From NCBI RefSeq assembly GCF_948472415.1, contig NZ_OX419521.1:1-47829 (forward strand): 47,829 bases of DNA. The letters are read 5' to 3'. Position numbers and translations under genes: made by a program. Source of the DNA: Kitasatospora fiedleri (lineage in GTDB: Bacteria; Actinomycetota; Actinomycetes; Streptomycetales; Streptomycetaceae). This document shows positions 29,301 to 37,548 of the stretch, piece by piece (within the stretch, counting starts at the first letter, position 1; the number at the start of each line of letters is the position of its first letter). The notes under the pieces are model-generated. The model was not told the origin of the DNA, made no database searches, and saw only the letters and a list, made by a program, of their open reading frames with translations.

Positions 29301-30022
29301 ACGAGGACGAGGGGATGTTCGACCCGGTTGATGTCGTAGACGAGGAGATGGACGAACTCCTGGCCTCAGCGGCGGCCAGGAGCCGGTACGGCCCTCCGCT
29401 CGCGGACCAAGGGGAAGGCCTCCGCAGGCTCGCGGCGCAGTACGAGGCGTTCCAGATCGGGCTGTTCGAGAAGCCGGGCTGGTGGCAGGCGCAGGCTTCC
29501 GCCGGTCCGAAGCTGGAGTCGCTCGCCCGGTGGGTGATCGACCAGCCCGGTGCCATCGGGACGATGGCGGCTCTGTGCAAGGTGGACGTCCTCAACACCA
29601 CCGACCGCGAAGGCGCCCTCGTGTTCGGCTCGATGCTGTACCTGACCGGGCATCCCGTCAGCGCGAGGTTCTGGTGGCAGTACGCGGCGGGCGCGGACCA
29701 TCGCATCGCGGCGTACTGCTTGTACCTGGGTGAGCTGCATCACGGCAGGTTCGGCGCGGCGCAGGCCTGGTACGGCCAGGCCACCTCGGGCAAGAGTGCG
29801 CCGGGGGAGGAGATCTCCCGGTCGCTGCCCTGTCTCGACTCCTACCAGGATCTGCTGGAACTGGTCGACGACAACCGGCCGGCGCCCTCCGCGCCCGCCG
29901 GGCACGACATCGATCTCCACTTCGCGGTCGAGCGCTTGGACTTCGGGGTGGAGGACGGCATCGCCCACCGGCCCGATCAGCGCCTGGTCGACACCCTTGC
30001 GACTTTCACCGGCCGAGGCTGA
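29297..30022 (+). CDS. WWQ-motif partner of sigma factor 1
   Basis: The 241-residue protein is acidic at the N-terminus (MFDPVDVVDEEMDELLASAA) and otherwise helical. Its core resembles a TPR/SEL1-like pair of helices: GALVFGSMLYLTGHPVSARF, then WWQYAAGADHRIAAYCLYLG, then AAQAWYGQA. The same pattern (LTGCILYSRGSEALAEWWWQ) occurs in the partner of sigma factor 2. There is no membrane span or anti-sigma zinc motif (HxxxCxxC). Overlap with the sigma gene implies equimolar synthesis, so an anti-sigma, adaptor or client role is likely but unproven. The C-terminus reads HFAVERLDFGVEDGIAHRPD. Confidence 0.65.
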   Translation: MNEDEGMFDPVDVVDEEMDELLASAAARSRYGPPLADQGEGLRRLAAQYEAFQIGLFEKPGWWQAQASAGPKLESLARWVIDQPGAIGTMAALCKVDVLNTTDREGALVFGSMLYLTGHPVSARFWWQYAAGADHRIAAYCLYLGELHHGRFGAAQAWYGQATSGKSAPGEEISRSLPCLDSYQDLLELVDDNRPAPSAPAGHDIDLHFAVERLDFGVEDGIAHRPDQRLVDTLATFTGRG

Positions 30023-30261
30023 ACGCCGAGCCGGTGGCGCGTCCGATGCGGCACCGACGCACGCATCGGACCGCGCAGGCAGGCCCTCTCTGCCGTCGGC
30101 ACGGTCTGCGTGCACATGCTGTAACAGGAGGAACCGGAACTGATCGCGTCCGGTTCCCGTCCGGCCGGGGATGGCCATCTGCTTGATCCCGTCATTCAGG
30201 CTTCATTACAGGCAAGTTGATGATTAGTCAAAATGACACCCTGTCAGTTTTAAGGCCTAAA

Positions 30262-30277
30262 CGTGACGCTCATCACA
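30262..30277. promoter_or_regulatory. CRP-like operator 2 (CGTGA-N6-TCACA)
   Basis: CGTGACGCTCATCACA is a second GTGA-N6-TCAC dyad. Its spacer CGCTCA is nearly identical to that of operator 3 at 40579-40594 (CGCTCG). It lies 175 bp upstream of the leader micro-gene of sigma module 2. Confidence 0.55.
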
Positions 30278-30289
30278 TGCATGAGGAGA

Positions 30290-30393
30290 ATCCGCAGCTC
30301 AGAACGCTGCGCACATGACTGGTGACCCTGGGTCGAAAAATTGACTGGCCCGGATCCGGTGAATTCGCCTCCGTCGCAGCGGTTCTCCTCATG
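30290..30393. promoter_or_regulatory. Long-range inverted repeat CATGAGGAGAA...TTCTCCTCATG
   Basis: CATGAGGAGAATCCGC (30290-30305) and GCGGTTCTCCTCATG (30379-30393) are complementary except for one extra T, with 73 bases between them. In RNA this could fold into a long-looped stem; in DNA it could bind two repressor dimers. It lies between operator 2 and the 30452 start. Confidence 0.45.
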
Positions 30394-30451
30394 AGCCCCA
30401 AGGGGCCCACTTCATACAGCACATGAACACCAACCATCAGCAAGGGAAACA

Positions 30452-30628
30452 ATGACGCACCACCAGACCCACGGGACCGCCGGTCCTGCCCGCAGGCCCG
30501 ACAGCGAAGAACCGGCCCGGACGCAAGTCGCCTCCGACCTCTCGGCGCCCGCGCTTCCGATCCGACACGCCAGGTCGGTCACCGCTCTGGTCGCGGTCCT
30601 CGCGAAGCTGGAGCGGGCGTCATGGTGA
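30452..30628 (+). CDS. Leader micro-protein coupled to sigma factor 2 (58 aa)
   Basis: ATG 30452 lies behind AAGGGAAACA and opens MTHHQTHGTAGPARRPDSEE, then a helical end (SVTALVAVLAKLERASW). Its stop TGA at 30626-30628 lies just past the sigma ATG at 30622, so ribosomes finishing it can re-initiate on the sigma gene. It is likely a coupling leader or a small regulator. Confidence 0.5.
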   Translation: MTHHQTHGTAGPARRPDSEEPARTQVASDLSAPALPIRHARSVTALVAVLAKLERASW

Positions 30629-31206
30629 TCCAGTCTTCCGAGCCCTCCGGTACCAGTACCGGTGCCAGCCCGATGCCGTTCGATTTCGAGGTGTTCGTCC
30701 GGGCGAACAGCCGAACCTGGCTGCGCTACGCCAGGACCCGCCTCCAGAACCTCTCCGACGCCGAGGACGCCGTCCAGGAGACGGCGGTGCGCCTGTTCAC
30801 CCATTGGAAGTTCATGCTGGCGCTGCCGGAGCCACAGGCGATGCAGGCCTTCGCCCTGAGGGTGCTGAAGGGCAAGGTGAGCGAGGCGCAGCGGGCCCGG
30901 GCACGGGACGGTGCGAAGGTCGGCAGGCTGGTGCAGCTGCGCAAGGGGGTGTCGGACCAGGACCCGGTCGTCTGTGGGGACCACATGCTCGACCGGGAGG
31001 GCGTGGCCCTGCGGCTGGCGATGGAGGCCCTCGGCCGAACAGATCCGTTGCTGGCCGAGGCGGTGAGGCTGCGGATGCTCAGGCTGACCTATCGCGAGAT
31101 CGGGGAGGCGCTGGGAATCGCCTCGACCACCGCGAAGACGTGGGTGTCGGAGGGCTGGCGGTGGCTCGATCAGGCGCTCAACAAGGATGAGGAAGGCACT
31201 TCATGA
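30622..31206 (+). CDS. ECF-like sigma factor 2
   Basis: This 194-residue protein shows a better-preserved ECF layout than factor 1. Region 2 is PFDFEVFVRANSRTWLRYAR, then NLSDAEDAVQETAVRLFTHW (residues about 18-58). Region 4 is ALGRTDPLLAEAVRLRMLRL, then TYREIGEALGIASTTAKTWV (about 135-185). The DAEDAVQE core is canonical. It overlaps both the leader micro-gene and the downstream partner gene. It would redirect RNA polymerase, possibly to conjugation or development genes; targets cannot be predicted. Similar gene order makes it a paralogous module to 28665-30022. Confidence 0.82.
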   Translation: MVIQSSEPSGTSTGASPMPFDFEVFVRANSRTWLRYARTRLQNLSDAEDAVQETAVRLFTHWKFMLALPEPQAMQAFALRVLKGKVSEAQRARARDGAKVGRLVQLRKGVSDQDPVVCGDHMLDREGVALRLAMEALGRTDPLLAEAVRLRMLRLTYREIGEALGIASTTAKTWVSEGWRWLDQALNKDEEGTS

Positions 31207-32021
31207 GCATCGAGGAGCACGCGAGCGATGTCGCCGAACGGATCGAGCGGGAACTCGACGAACACTACGACGAGGACGACTTCATCCGCAGGCTCGCGGA
31301 GCGGATCCAGGCGGGGCGGCGGCGACCGTCCTCCCCCCGCGCCGGCGGGGTCCGGCCCGGGAGGCCCGAAGTCGCCGCCGGGGCGGCCCCGGTTGCTGCC
31401 TCCCCGGCGACCCGTGCCACGGCGGGCCGGCCGACCCCTCAGCTGATGCCCGCGGCGTGCCGTGCGGATCTGAGGGTCCAGCTCGGCCAGTTGTGCGACG
31501 GGATCATCGGCAGCGTTCATCCCGCCCGTCCCCAGGCCGCCGACAGGGTCGACGATGTCAGGGCAGTTCTGACAGGCTGCATCCTCTACAGCAGGGGCAG
31601 CGAGGCCCTGGCCGAGTGGTGGTGGCAGCGGGCCGCTGACGCGGGCAGCAGCCTCGCGCCGCATCTGCTGTCGGTGCTGTTCGCCGCGACGTGTCGGGAG
31701 GATGAGGCCGGGCACTGGCGCATCCACGCGGAGGCGGTGGGCCTGACTGTCCCGTCCTCCGCCGGGTGGGAGGACCTCAGCACCGAGGTGCTCCTGTCCG
31801 ACGAGGTGTCCGAGGCTGCGGTGCACGCCGTCGTCGAGCAGTGGCCCGCCTGCTCGCCGGTCTCCGGGCCGGACTGGATTGAGCACTGCTCCTCCGTGGA
31901 CCCCAGTCAGCCCCCGCCGAGGCCCGTGAATGGCCGCAGTGTCCGGCGCCGCACACTGCCGGCATCGGCGTCGCCGCTGAGGCCGTCGGACCACAGCGGT
32001 ACAGGGTGGCCGTGGATCTGA
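31203..32021 (+). CDS. WWQ-motif partner of sigma factor 2
   Basis: ATG 31203 overlaps the sigma stop. The 272-residue product begins with a very acidic segment (ERIERELDEHYDEDDFIRRL), then a Pro/Ala linker. A helical core shares its signature with the first partner: AVLTGCILYSRGSEALAEWW, then WQRAADAGSSLAPHLLSVLF and a following helix (REDEAGHWRIHAEAVGLTVP). The C-terminal 60 residues are basic and low-complexity. There is no membrane segment, so a classic membrane anti-sigma is excluded. The shared core in two sigma-linked proteins argues for a specific sigma-partner function. Confidence 0.65.
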   Translation: MSIEEHASDVAERIERELDEHYDEDDFIRRLAERIQAGRRRPSSPRAGGVRPGRPEVAAGAAPVAASPATRATAGRPTPQLMPAACRADLRVQLGQLCDGIIGSVHPARPQAADRVDDVRAVLTGCILYSRGSEALAEWWWQRAADAGSSLAPHLLSVLFAATCREDEAGHWRIHAEAVGLTVPSSAGWEDLSTEVLLSDEVSEAAVHAVVEQWPACSPVSGPDWIEHCSSVDPSQPPPRPVNGRSVRRRTLPASASPLRPSDHSGTGWPWI

Positions 32022-32433
32022 CCGTACGGACAACGGGGCCACGGGGCGGCCCCTCCGCAGGAGCTGGCGCAGCTGAGCTGCGGACCGTACCAGCCACCCC
32101 TTCGGCGCAGGCAGTCGAAGGACGCTAGGGGCAGCAGCAAACCGGTGTCACTACCCGAAACCAGCGGGTCCCCGGGTCGCCACCTGAGGGCAGATGGCGA
32201 TGCCCTATTCCAGGAATCGTGAGACAGGGGTTCCGTGCTGTGGCGGGCGTAGAGGGGTGATGTGGGATCGGGCGAGCAGCTACCAGGGTGTTCCGTGGGA
32301 GACGGAGCCCCCAATGTTCTGGCACCTGCGTGCTGACGGTGGGCGTGACACCCGTCCGGAGTTGGCCCCGATGAACGACTCGCCTTTCCTTAAGAAGGAA
32401 GCACATCCCCTGACCTGCGGTGACGCCTTCTGC

Positions 32434-32476
32434 AACGTCTGGTTTTCCAGCCGCTACGGCCAGAAAACCAGACGTT
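32434..32476. repeat. Palindromic element P1 (AACGTCTGGTTTTC inverted)
   Basis: AACGTCTGGTTTTC (32434-32447) and GAAAACCAGACGTT (32463-32476) are perfect 14-bp inverted repeats around a 15-base centre. The half-site AACGTCTGG reappears twice in P2. Confidence 0.7.
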
Positions 32477-32561
32477 AGGAGCGGGGCCGGTCCGGGTACA
32501 GGGTCCGACACGCCAGCATGGGGAAGCGTTCTTCGAAGCTGCTCCTGTAGCTTCATGTCGA

Positions 32562-32610
32562 TAACGTCTGGTTATTCGGATCTAACGTCTGAAAAACCAG
32601 CCCTTGATGG
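32562..32610. repeat. Palindromic element P2 upstream of the RepL-like pair
   Basis: TAACGTCTGGTTATTC and TAACGTCTGAAAAACCAG are two direct half-sites. Read as a unit, the element is an imperfect dyad matching P3 at 33689-33735 (AAGGGCTGGTT..TTC..GAC order on the complement). It ends 66 bp before the first RepL-like start. Confidence 0.65.
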
Positions 32611-32676
32611 AAGAAGAGGACACCGGTCGTTCGACCGGCTGCCGAGCGACTACGACTTGCGCGACGAGGAGCAGCA

Positions 32677-33222
32677 ATGGCCCGCAAGGGCAACATCGCC
32701 TTGGTGAACCTGGAGACGGGCGCGGTACTGCCGCCGCCGAAGCCCCGGACGCCGCACAGCATGGACGGGTCCTACACGCTCAACGCCTACACCGACGATG
32801 CCCCGCTCTATGGCTTGGCACTGTCCGGGGCGGAGTGGGCGACGATCGACTGGGTCCGCTCCAACGGCGGCGCTGGCGCTGCGGTCAAAGTGACCCCGGC
32901 GGCTGTCGCGGAGGACATCCACGCCACCGAGACCACCGCCAAGACGGCGCTCGCCCGCTTGGTGAAGCTGCACATCCTGCTGAAAACCAGCCCGCGCAGC
33001 CAGACTTACCAACTCAATCCCCGTCGGTTCTGGGAGGGCAGCGGTGAAGCCCAGGTCCAGGCCTGCCGCCGCCTCGACCCGCCGGCTATCTCCCCCGATG
33101 CCAAGGCCGTTGCCGTGGCGCGGAAGGCAGCCGCGAAACTTGCCGAGAAGGCAGAGGCCGATCAGGAACCTACCGGCCCGCGCCGCACCCGTAAGGCCAC
33201 CACGATCGGAGCCGACCGATGA
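32677..33222 (+). CDS. RepL-like winged-helix protein A
   Basis: The 181-residue product starts at ATG 32677 after GAGGAGCAGC. It has an N-terminal strand region (YTLNAYTDDAPLYGLALSGA), a winged helix (VTPAAVAEDIHATETTAKTA, then LARLVKLHILLKTSPRSQTY) and the motif YQLNPRRFWEGSGEAQVQA. The YxLNPRxFWxG pattern is typical of RepL-type plasmid replication proteins. The tail is Lys/Ala/Arg-rich. The stop overlaps the start of paralogue B (ATGA). A repressor or MarR-like role is the alternative. Confidence 0.6.
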   Translation: MARKGNIALVNLETGAVLPPPKPRTPHSMDGSYTLNAYTDDAPLYGLALSGAEWATIDWVRSNGGAGAAVKVTPAAVAEDIHATETTAKTALARLVKLHILLKTSPRSQTYQLNPRRFWEGSGEAQVQACRRLDPPAISPDAKAVAVARKAAAKLAEKAEADQEPTGPRRTRKATTIGADR

Positions 33223-33659
33223 GCGCCGCCACATACACCCATCATGGCGGATTCGACCCGGACGACCTCAGCATGCCGCCCATCTACACCCTCAACCTCT
33301 CCGCCGGCCAGCGAAGCGTTCTGGAGTGGCTGACCACCCGAGGGGCGGTTTTCGACACGATTACCGTCGATGTGGAGGAGATCGCCCAGGACTGCGGCAC
33401 CTCCGTCTCCACCGTCTACGACTCCCTCGCCCGCCTCGAGGGCCTCCAGTTGGTGGACAACCCCGACCCCACCCGTTATCGCGTCAACCCCCGCTACTTC
33501 TTCTCCGCCAACCCAGAGATCCGCCGTCTGGTCGGCGAAGCCCTCGGAGCCCCACAGATCACCCCTGACGCCCGCGCGGCTGGTCCCCGAAAACTCGGCA
33601 ACACCGCTGCCCGACGCCGACGGACTATCAAGGCCGTTCCTGATCAAGAACAGCCGTAG
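33219..33659 (+). CDS. RepL-like winged-helix protein B
   Basis: This 146-residue paralogue of protein A keeps the same order: IYTLNLSAGQRSVLEWLTTR, a winged helix (ITVDVEEIAQDCGTSVSTVY, DSLARLEGLQLVDNPDPTRY), and YRVNPRYFFSANPEIRRLV. It ends in a basic tail (RKLGNTAARRRRTIKAVPDQ). RepL-like proteins initiate theta or rolling-circle replication in other plasmids, but here a pair of regulators is equally possible. Two overlapping paralogues bracketed by related palindromes suggest a heterodimer acting on those sites. It ends 30 bp before P3. Confidence 0.6.
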   Translation: MSAATYTHHGGFDPDDLSMPPIYTLNLSAGQRSVLEWLTTRGAVFDTITVDVEEIAQDCGTSVSTVYDSLARLEGLQLVDNPDPTRYRVNPRYFFSANPEIRRLVGEALGAPQITPDARAAGPRKLGNTAARRRRTIKAVPDQEQP

Positions 33660-33688
33660 TCCGGAACCACAACTGCGGAAACTCCATC

Positions 33689-33735
33689 CCAAGGGCTGGT
33701 TCTTCGGACCTAAGGTCCGAAGAACCAGCCCTTGG
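33689..33735. repeat. Palindromic element P3, 22-bp perfect arms
   Basis: CCAAGGGCTGGTTCTTCGGACC (33689-33710) is perfectly complementary to 33714-33735 around TAA. It carries the AAGGGCTGGTT..TTC..GAC pattern of P2 in inverted orientation relative to the two genes, so P2 and P3 bracket the pair like terminal inverted repeats. It could also terminate transcription. Confidence 0.7.
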
Positions 33736-34415
33736 CTGTACCAGCAGGGCACCTTTCTAGTACGACGATCCGCCTCAACGAAGCAGGCTGAAACCCTGAT
33801 GCCCCGGGCGAATCGCCGCACTACGGCGTGAAACTTGGTGCAGCCCGGGCTGCTGGCCCCATATGCCGTCGCCCACCTCGGCGGCGCCCTGGCCGCCCTC
33901 GCCGACCAGATCGACCCGCCTGCATCGCCGCCGCGAGCTGATCTCCTGGCCGGTGCCGCTGCCCACAGCCGAGCACGGCGCGGCCGTCGACCTGTCGGGC
34001 GCCGGTGACGCGGTCGCCGAGCTGTGGTGCGACGACAACTCCCTTTCACTGTCCGGCGGTTCGGGGAGATGGCCGTCACCCGCACCCCGATCCCGACGCG
34101 GGGACGCCCTTAAGCAGGGGCGCCGGGCGGTGCGGCGTCCAGTTCTCCGCGCTGATGGGCGTTGCGTGCCGGACACCGGTTCCGGCTCGCGCGTGGCCAC
34201 CTGTAGGTGGCCTACGGCGTCCGGAAGGGTCCGGCCGCGGTTCTCACTACTTCTCTTAATGGTGTCCGCGTAGTGCGGCCCCCGTCCGGCTGGTGCACAG
34301 ACCCCCCTTCGAATCCGCCGCGCGATCCGCGCTGTCCCGATTCACCCGGAAGAGATGCCAAAACATTAGATCCAGTATTAGAAACTGCACTACGATGAGG
34401 TGTAGGAGGTGCGAC
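33736..34415. other. Gene-debris region between the RepL-like pair and tap
   Basis: No intact gene is visible. Short stretches with coding character are present: the 65-bp duplicate at 33877-33941, and a following frame reading EHGAAVDLSGAGDAVAELWC around 33965-34040. Around 34350-34400 the DNA becomes AT-rich (ATTAGATCC, GTATTAGAAAC, TACGAT), probably the tap promoter. Confidence 0.5.
33877..33941 (+). pseudogene. Truncated duplicate of the 38311-38562 gene 3' end
   Basis: This 65-bp segment is almost identical to 38497-38562 (CTCGGCGGCGCCCTGGCC through GCGAGCTGA) with one lost base and a few substitutions. It codes the same GGALA-LADQIDxACIAAAS tail in part. Nothing upstream matches, so only the 3' end was duplicated. 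Confidence 0.65.
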
Positions 34416-37001
34416 ATGCCCGAGGGGATGGACCCGATCGACGCGCTGCTGGCGGAGGTCGACGAGGAGGAGCTCCCGCCGCCGGGGGAGCGCAAGCGGC
34501 TGCGCCGGGCGGCGCGGCTGACCCGGGCTCGGGTCGCGGAGCAGGTGGGGGTGCGCGAGGAGACGGTCTGGACGTGGGAGACCGGGCGGTCCGAGCCGCG
34601 GCCGCCGCAGCGGGGCCTGTACGCCCGGCTGCTGCGCGGCCTGGGCGAGCGGTTCCCCGCGCCCGCCGGCGCGGCCCGTCCGGCCGCGCTGCAGCTGCCG
34701 GTGCCGGTGCCGGAGACGTTCGCCGCCGCGCCGGGCACGCCGCCCGCCCCGGCTGCGCCTGCCGCCGCGGACGTCCGGGCCGTGCCGGTCGACCGGCCCG
34801 CCGCCGTGCCGGCCGTGCCGGTCGCCGCGCCGGTCGAGCCGGTGGCACCGGTGGCGCAGGTGGTGCTGCTGGACCAGAACCCGGACGGGTCGCTGCTGAT
34901 GGCCGCGCCCTTGCCGTGCGTGCAGTGCGGGCAGCCGTCGGTCTACCGCGTCCAGGGGCACCCGATGCACCTGGGCGGGCTGTGCCGCCCGCCCGCCGCC
35001 GCCCCGGCCGCCACCCCGGCCGCCACCGTTGCCCCGGCCGCGCCGCAGGCGACGCCGACGTCGGCACCGGCTCCGGCCGTGCGGGTCGAGCCGGTCCGTC
35101 CGGCCCACCAGCGCTCGGCCGCCCCGGCGCCGCGGACCGCGCGGCCAGCCGCCGCGGTGCGGTCGGCCGGCTCGACCAGGCCGAGGAAGGCCACTGCGGC
35201 GAAGAAGCCGTCGGCGACGTCGTCGACGCCGGCGTCGTCCGCGGTGGCGGAGTGGCGGCAGGCCGCCCAGGCCCGGTTCCCGGGCGGGCCGCTGGCCGTC
35301 CTGGACGTCGCCGCCGACGGCAAGACGCTGACCGCGTACCTCGCCGACGGCACCCTCGCCCCGACCGCCCCGACGACCCGGACCCTGGTGGGCCTGGTGG
35401 AGTGGGCGTTGGAGGCCGGCCTCGGCGGCGCGAGGTTGCACCGGTTCGGCAAGGACAGCGACCCGGTGCTGGTGCTCACCGACCGGGTGCTCGCCGCCGT
35501 CGGCCTGCCCGCCGCAGGCGAGGACGAGAAGCGCGACTTCGTGCCGCGCCTGGGCCGGCTGCCCAAGACGCACAAGGTGGTGAAGCAGGTCGAGAAGGGG
35601 GGCTGGCAGCTCACCCAGCGTGGGCTGGGACGCTGGGCCCGCGTCTACCGCCAGCCCGAGGGCGGGCGCCGGGTGTGCGTGCAGCTGTGCGTCCCCGGCT
35701 GGGGCGCGCTGTCCGCGAAGGACCACTGGGCCGTGCCGGAGCAGGTGCTCGCCGACCCGGCCGCCCTGGCGGTGCTGCTGGGCACCTACGCGACCCGCGT
35801 GATCACCCCGTGCGGCGGCGCCCCGGTCTCCGGGCTGGAGCTGATGACCGCGCTGCGCCCGCGCACCCGCTGGGTGATGAACCCGGACGGCACGAAGGGC
35901 AGCGCCCTGGTGGAGGGCTCCCTGCACCACGCGGTCGACGCCGCGCCGTGCGAGGTGCCGGACATGCACCCGCGCGCCAAGGAGCGCCAGGGTGAGGGGC
36001 CCGAGCACGTGATGGCCGAGGAGTCCTGGGACTGGCACCGCCCGATCGACCTGGTCGACGAGAGCGAGCGAATCCTGGCCTGGGCCGTCGGCCTCGACAC
36101 GAACACCGCCTTCCTCGCCGCCTCGGCGAGGTTGGTGGTCGGGCTCTCGGAGCCGGTGCACGAGCTGAACCCGGTCTTCGACCCGAAGATCCCCGGCGCG
36201 TGGAAGTGCGACTTCTCCGCCCTCGAGCTGGACCCGCGGCTGCCCAACCCGTTCACCCCGACGGGCGAGCGCCCGGTCGGGCCGGGCTGGTACGCCACCC
36301 CGACCGTCGCCTACGCCGTCGAACTCGGCCTCCAGGTGCGCCCGCTGGAGGGCTGGCTGCGCCACGAGGCGGGCCCGTACCTCGACCCCTGGTACGAGCA
36401 CCTGCGCTCCGCCTACATGACCACCATGGAGAACCTGGGCGTGCCCGCCGACCTGGCGGTGCGCGACCTCGGCGCCCACCTGGAGGCGATGGCCCGGCTC
36501 AAGGAGGGCGACCCGGCCGAGCTGGCGGTGCTGCACGCCATCAAGGCCAGCGCCAAGAGCGGCATCGGCAAGCTCAGGGAGAAGCCCAGGGGCCTCGGCT
36601 ACAAGTTCGGCGAGCGCTGGCCGGCGCTGGACCGGCCGACCTGGCGGCCGGACATCCGGGCGGCGGTGATCTCCGCCAGCCGCGTCAACATGCACCGCAA
36701 GCTGCGCAAACTCGCGGAGGCCACCGGCCGCTACCCGCTCGCCGTCGCCACCGACTGCGTGGTCTACGCGGCCGCCGGCCCCTCGCCGCTGGACGTCCTG
36801 CCCTACGACGCCGACGGCAAGCCCACCGCGATCCTCGGCGCGAACGGCAAGCCGATCACCGGCCTGCCCCGCCTCGGCGTGTCCCCCGGCCACGTCAAGC
36901 ACGAGGGGAGCAGGCCGCTGGCGGAGGTCCTGGAGCAGATCACCGACGGCTACAACCCGGGCCGCCTCATCAAGGGCGGCCCGGCCGCCGACGACCAGTA
37001 G
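34416..37001 (+). CDS. tap: Telomere-associated protein Tap
   Basis: This 861-residue protein matches the Streptomyces Tap layout. It has an XRE-type HTH near residues 24-75 (RKRLRRAARLTRARVAEQVG, then EETVWTWETGRSEPRPPQR), a Pro/Ala region with a zinc-like site (LPCVQCGQPSVYRVQGHPMH), and a long C-terminal domain. That domain includes DWHRPIDLVDESERILAWAV, ASAKSGIGKLREKPRGLGYK and ISASRVNMHRKLRKL. Tap binds the single-stranded 3' overhang of linear replicons and recruits Tpg for end patching. ATG 34416 follows TAGGAGGTGCGAC; upstream frame is open but unsupported. It is longer than the known about 740 aa mainly in the Ala/Pro linker. tpg lies 550 bp downstream. Confidence 0.9.
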   Translation: MPEGMDPIDALLAEVDEEELPPPGERKRLRRAARLTRARVAEQVGVREETVWTWETGRSEPRPPQRGLYARLLRGLGERFPAPAGAARPAALQLPVPVPETFAAAPGTPPAPAAPAAADVRAVPVDRPAAVPAVPVAAPVEPVAPVAQVVLLDQNPDGSLLMAAPLPCVQCGQPSVYRVQGHPMHLGGLCRPPAAAPAATPAATVAPAAPQATPTSAPAPAVRVEPVRPAHQRSAAPAPRTARPAAAVRSAGSTRPRKATAAKKPSATSSTPASSAVAEWRQAAQARFPGGPLAVLDVAADGKTLTAYLADGTLAPTAPTTRTLVGLVEWALEAGLGGARLHRFGKDSDPVLVLTDRVLAAVGLPAAGEDEKRDFVPRLGRLPKTHKVVKQVEKGGWQLTQRGLGRWARVYRQPEGGRRVCVQLCVPGWGALSAKDHWAVPEQVLADPAALAVLLGTYATRVITPCGGAPVSGLELMTALRPRTRWVMNPDGTKGSALVEGSLHHAVDAAPCEVPDMHPRAKERQGEGPEHVMAEESWDWHRPIDLVDESERILAWAVGLDTNTAFLAASARLVVGLSEPVHELNPVFDPKIPGAWKCDFSALELDPRLPNPFTPTGERPVGPGWYATPTVAYAVELGLQVRPLEGWLRHEAGPYLDPWYEHLRSAYMTTMENLGVPADLAVRDLGAHLEAMARLKEGDPAELAVLHAIKASAKSGIGKLREKPRGLGYKFGERWPALDRPTWRPDIRAAVISASRVNMHRKLRKLAEATGRYPLAVATDCVVYAAAGPSPLDVLPYDADGKPTAILGANGKPITGLPRLGVSPGHVKHEGSRPLAEVLEQITDGYNPGRLIKGGPAADDQ

Positions 37002-37105
37002 CACCCGCCCGGCCGGCCGGGTCGAGAGCACCTGCGGCCCGGCCCGGCCTGCCCGCCACCATCACAGCGGCCCGCCGGACGGCGGCCGGACCAAGGAGGG
37101 ACCCC

Positions 37106-37456
37106 ATGGAGCACGACCCCCGCGCCGAACAGCTCGCCACCGCCTACTGGAGCCGCACCCGCCCGGTCGCCTGGAACCGGTTGAAGTCCGAGGTGCAGGC
37201 CGAACTGGTCGAGCAGGCCGGCATCTGGCTGCACGCGGCCCTCGCCGCGGGCCTCCTCGCGCCGGCCACCGCGCCGAGCGAGGACCACACCGCGCTGTGG
37301 CTGGACGACCAGGGCGGTGTGTGGAACGGCGTCCCGACCAGCGACGGCGACGACGACCTGGTGCTGCCGCTGGTCCACGCCCGCGACGAGGCCACCTCGC
37401 GCCGCGACCTCGCCGACCACGGCCACCGCCTGACCTTGATCGGCTGGACCCGCTGA
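37106..37456 (+). CDS. Hypothetical protein between tap and tpg (116 aa)
   Basis: ATG 37106 follows AAGGAGGGACCCC. The product has a helical N-terminus (RAEQLATAYWSRTRPVAWNR, then VQAELVEQAGIWLHAALAAG) and an acidic middle (WLDDQGGVWNGVPTSDGDDD). There is no known motif. Its location inside the telomere operon suggests co-transcription with tap and tpg, but such an insertion is not a constant feature of tap-tpg loci as far as I know. Confidence 0.55.
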   Translation: MEHDPRAEQLATAYWSRTRPVAWNRLKSEVQAELVEQAGIWLHAALAAGLLAPATAPSEDHTALWLDDQGGVWNGVPTSDGDDDLVLPLVHARDEATSRRDLADHGHRLTLIGWTR

Positions 37457-37548
37457 CCCCCGCTCGCCCGGCACCGGCCGCCGGGCGGGCCCCGCCCACC
37501 ACCACGACACCAGCACAGGCCGCCGCAGGCGGCCGGGAAGGAACCGGC

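Larger units (their letters stand above)
30023..30451. other. Control region upstream of sigma module 2
   Basis: This 429-bp gap contains the end-of-operon region of module 1, an AT-rich promoter-like block (about 30215-30260), the CRP-like dyad 30262-30277 and a long-range inverted repeat (30290-30305 with 30379-30393). No gene is visible. Confidence 0.5.
32022..32676. other. Non-coding region before the RepL-like pair
   Basis: This 655-bp gap has lower GC and no frame with coding bias; a 95-codon frame at 32194-32478 looks accidental. It contains the first two of three related palindromic elements (32434-32476 and 32562-32610), both rich in AACGTCTGG. The region could hold an origin or promoter for the two downstream wHTH genes. 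Confidence 0.5.

Noticed and set aside
32194..32478. A 94-codon frame upstream of the RepL-like pair
   Set aside because: No coding bias, no RBS of note, and its 3' end lies inside palindrome P1.
34212..37031. A 939-codon minus-strand open frame
   Set aside because: It lies entirely opposite tap, which has clear domains, a good RBS and expected neighbours.
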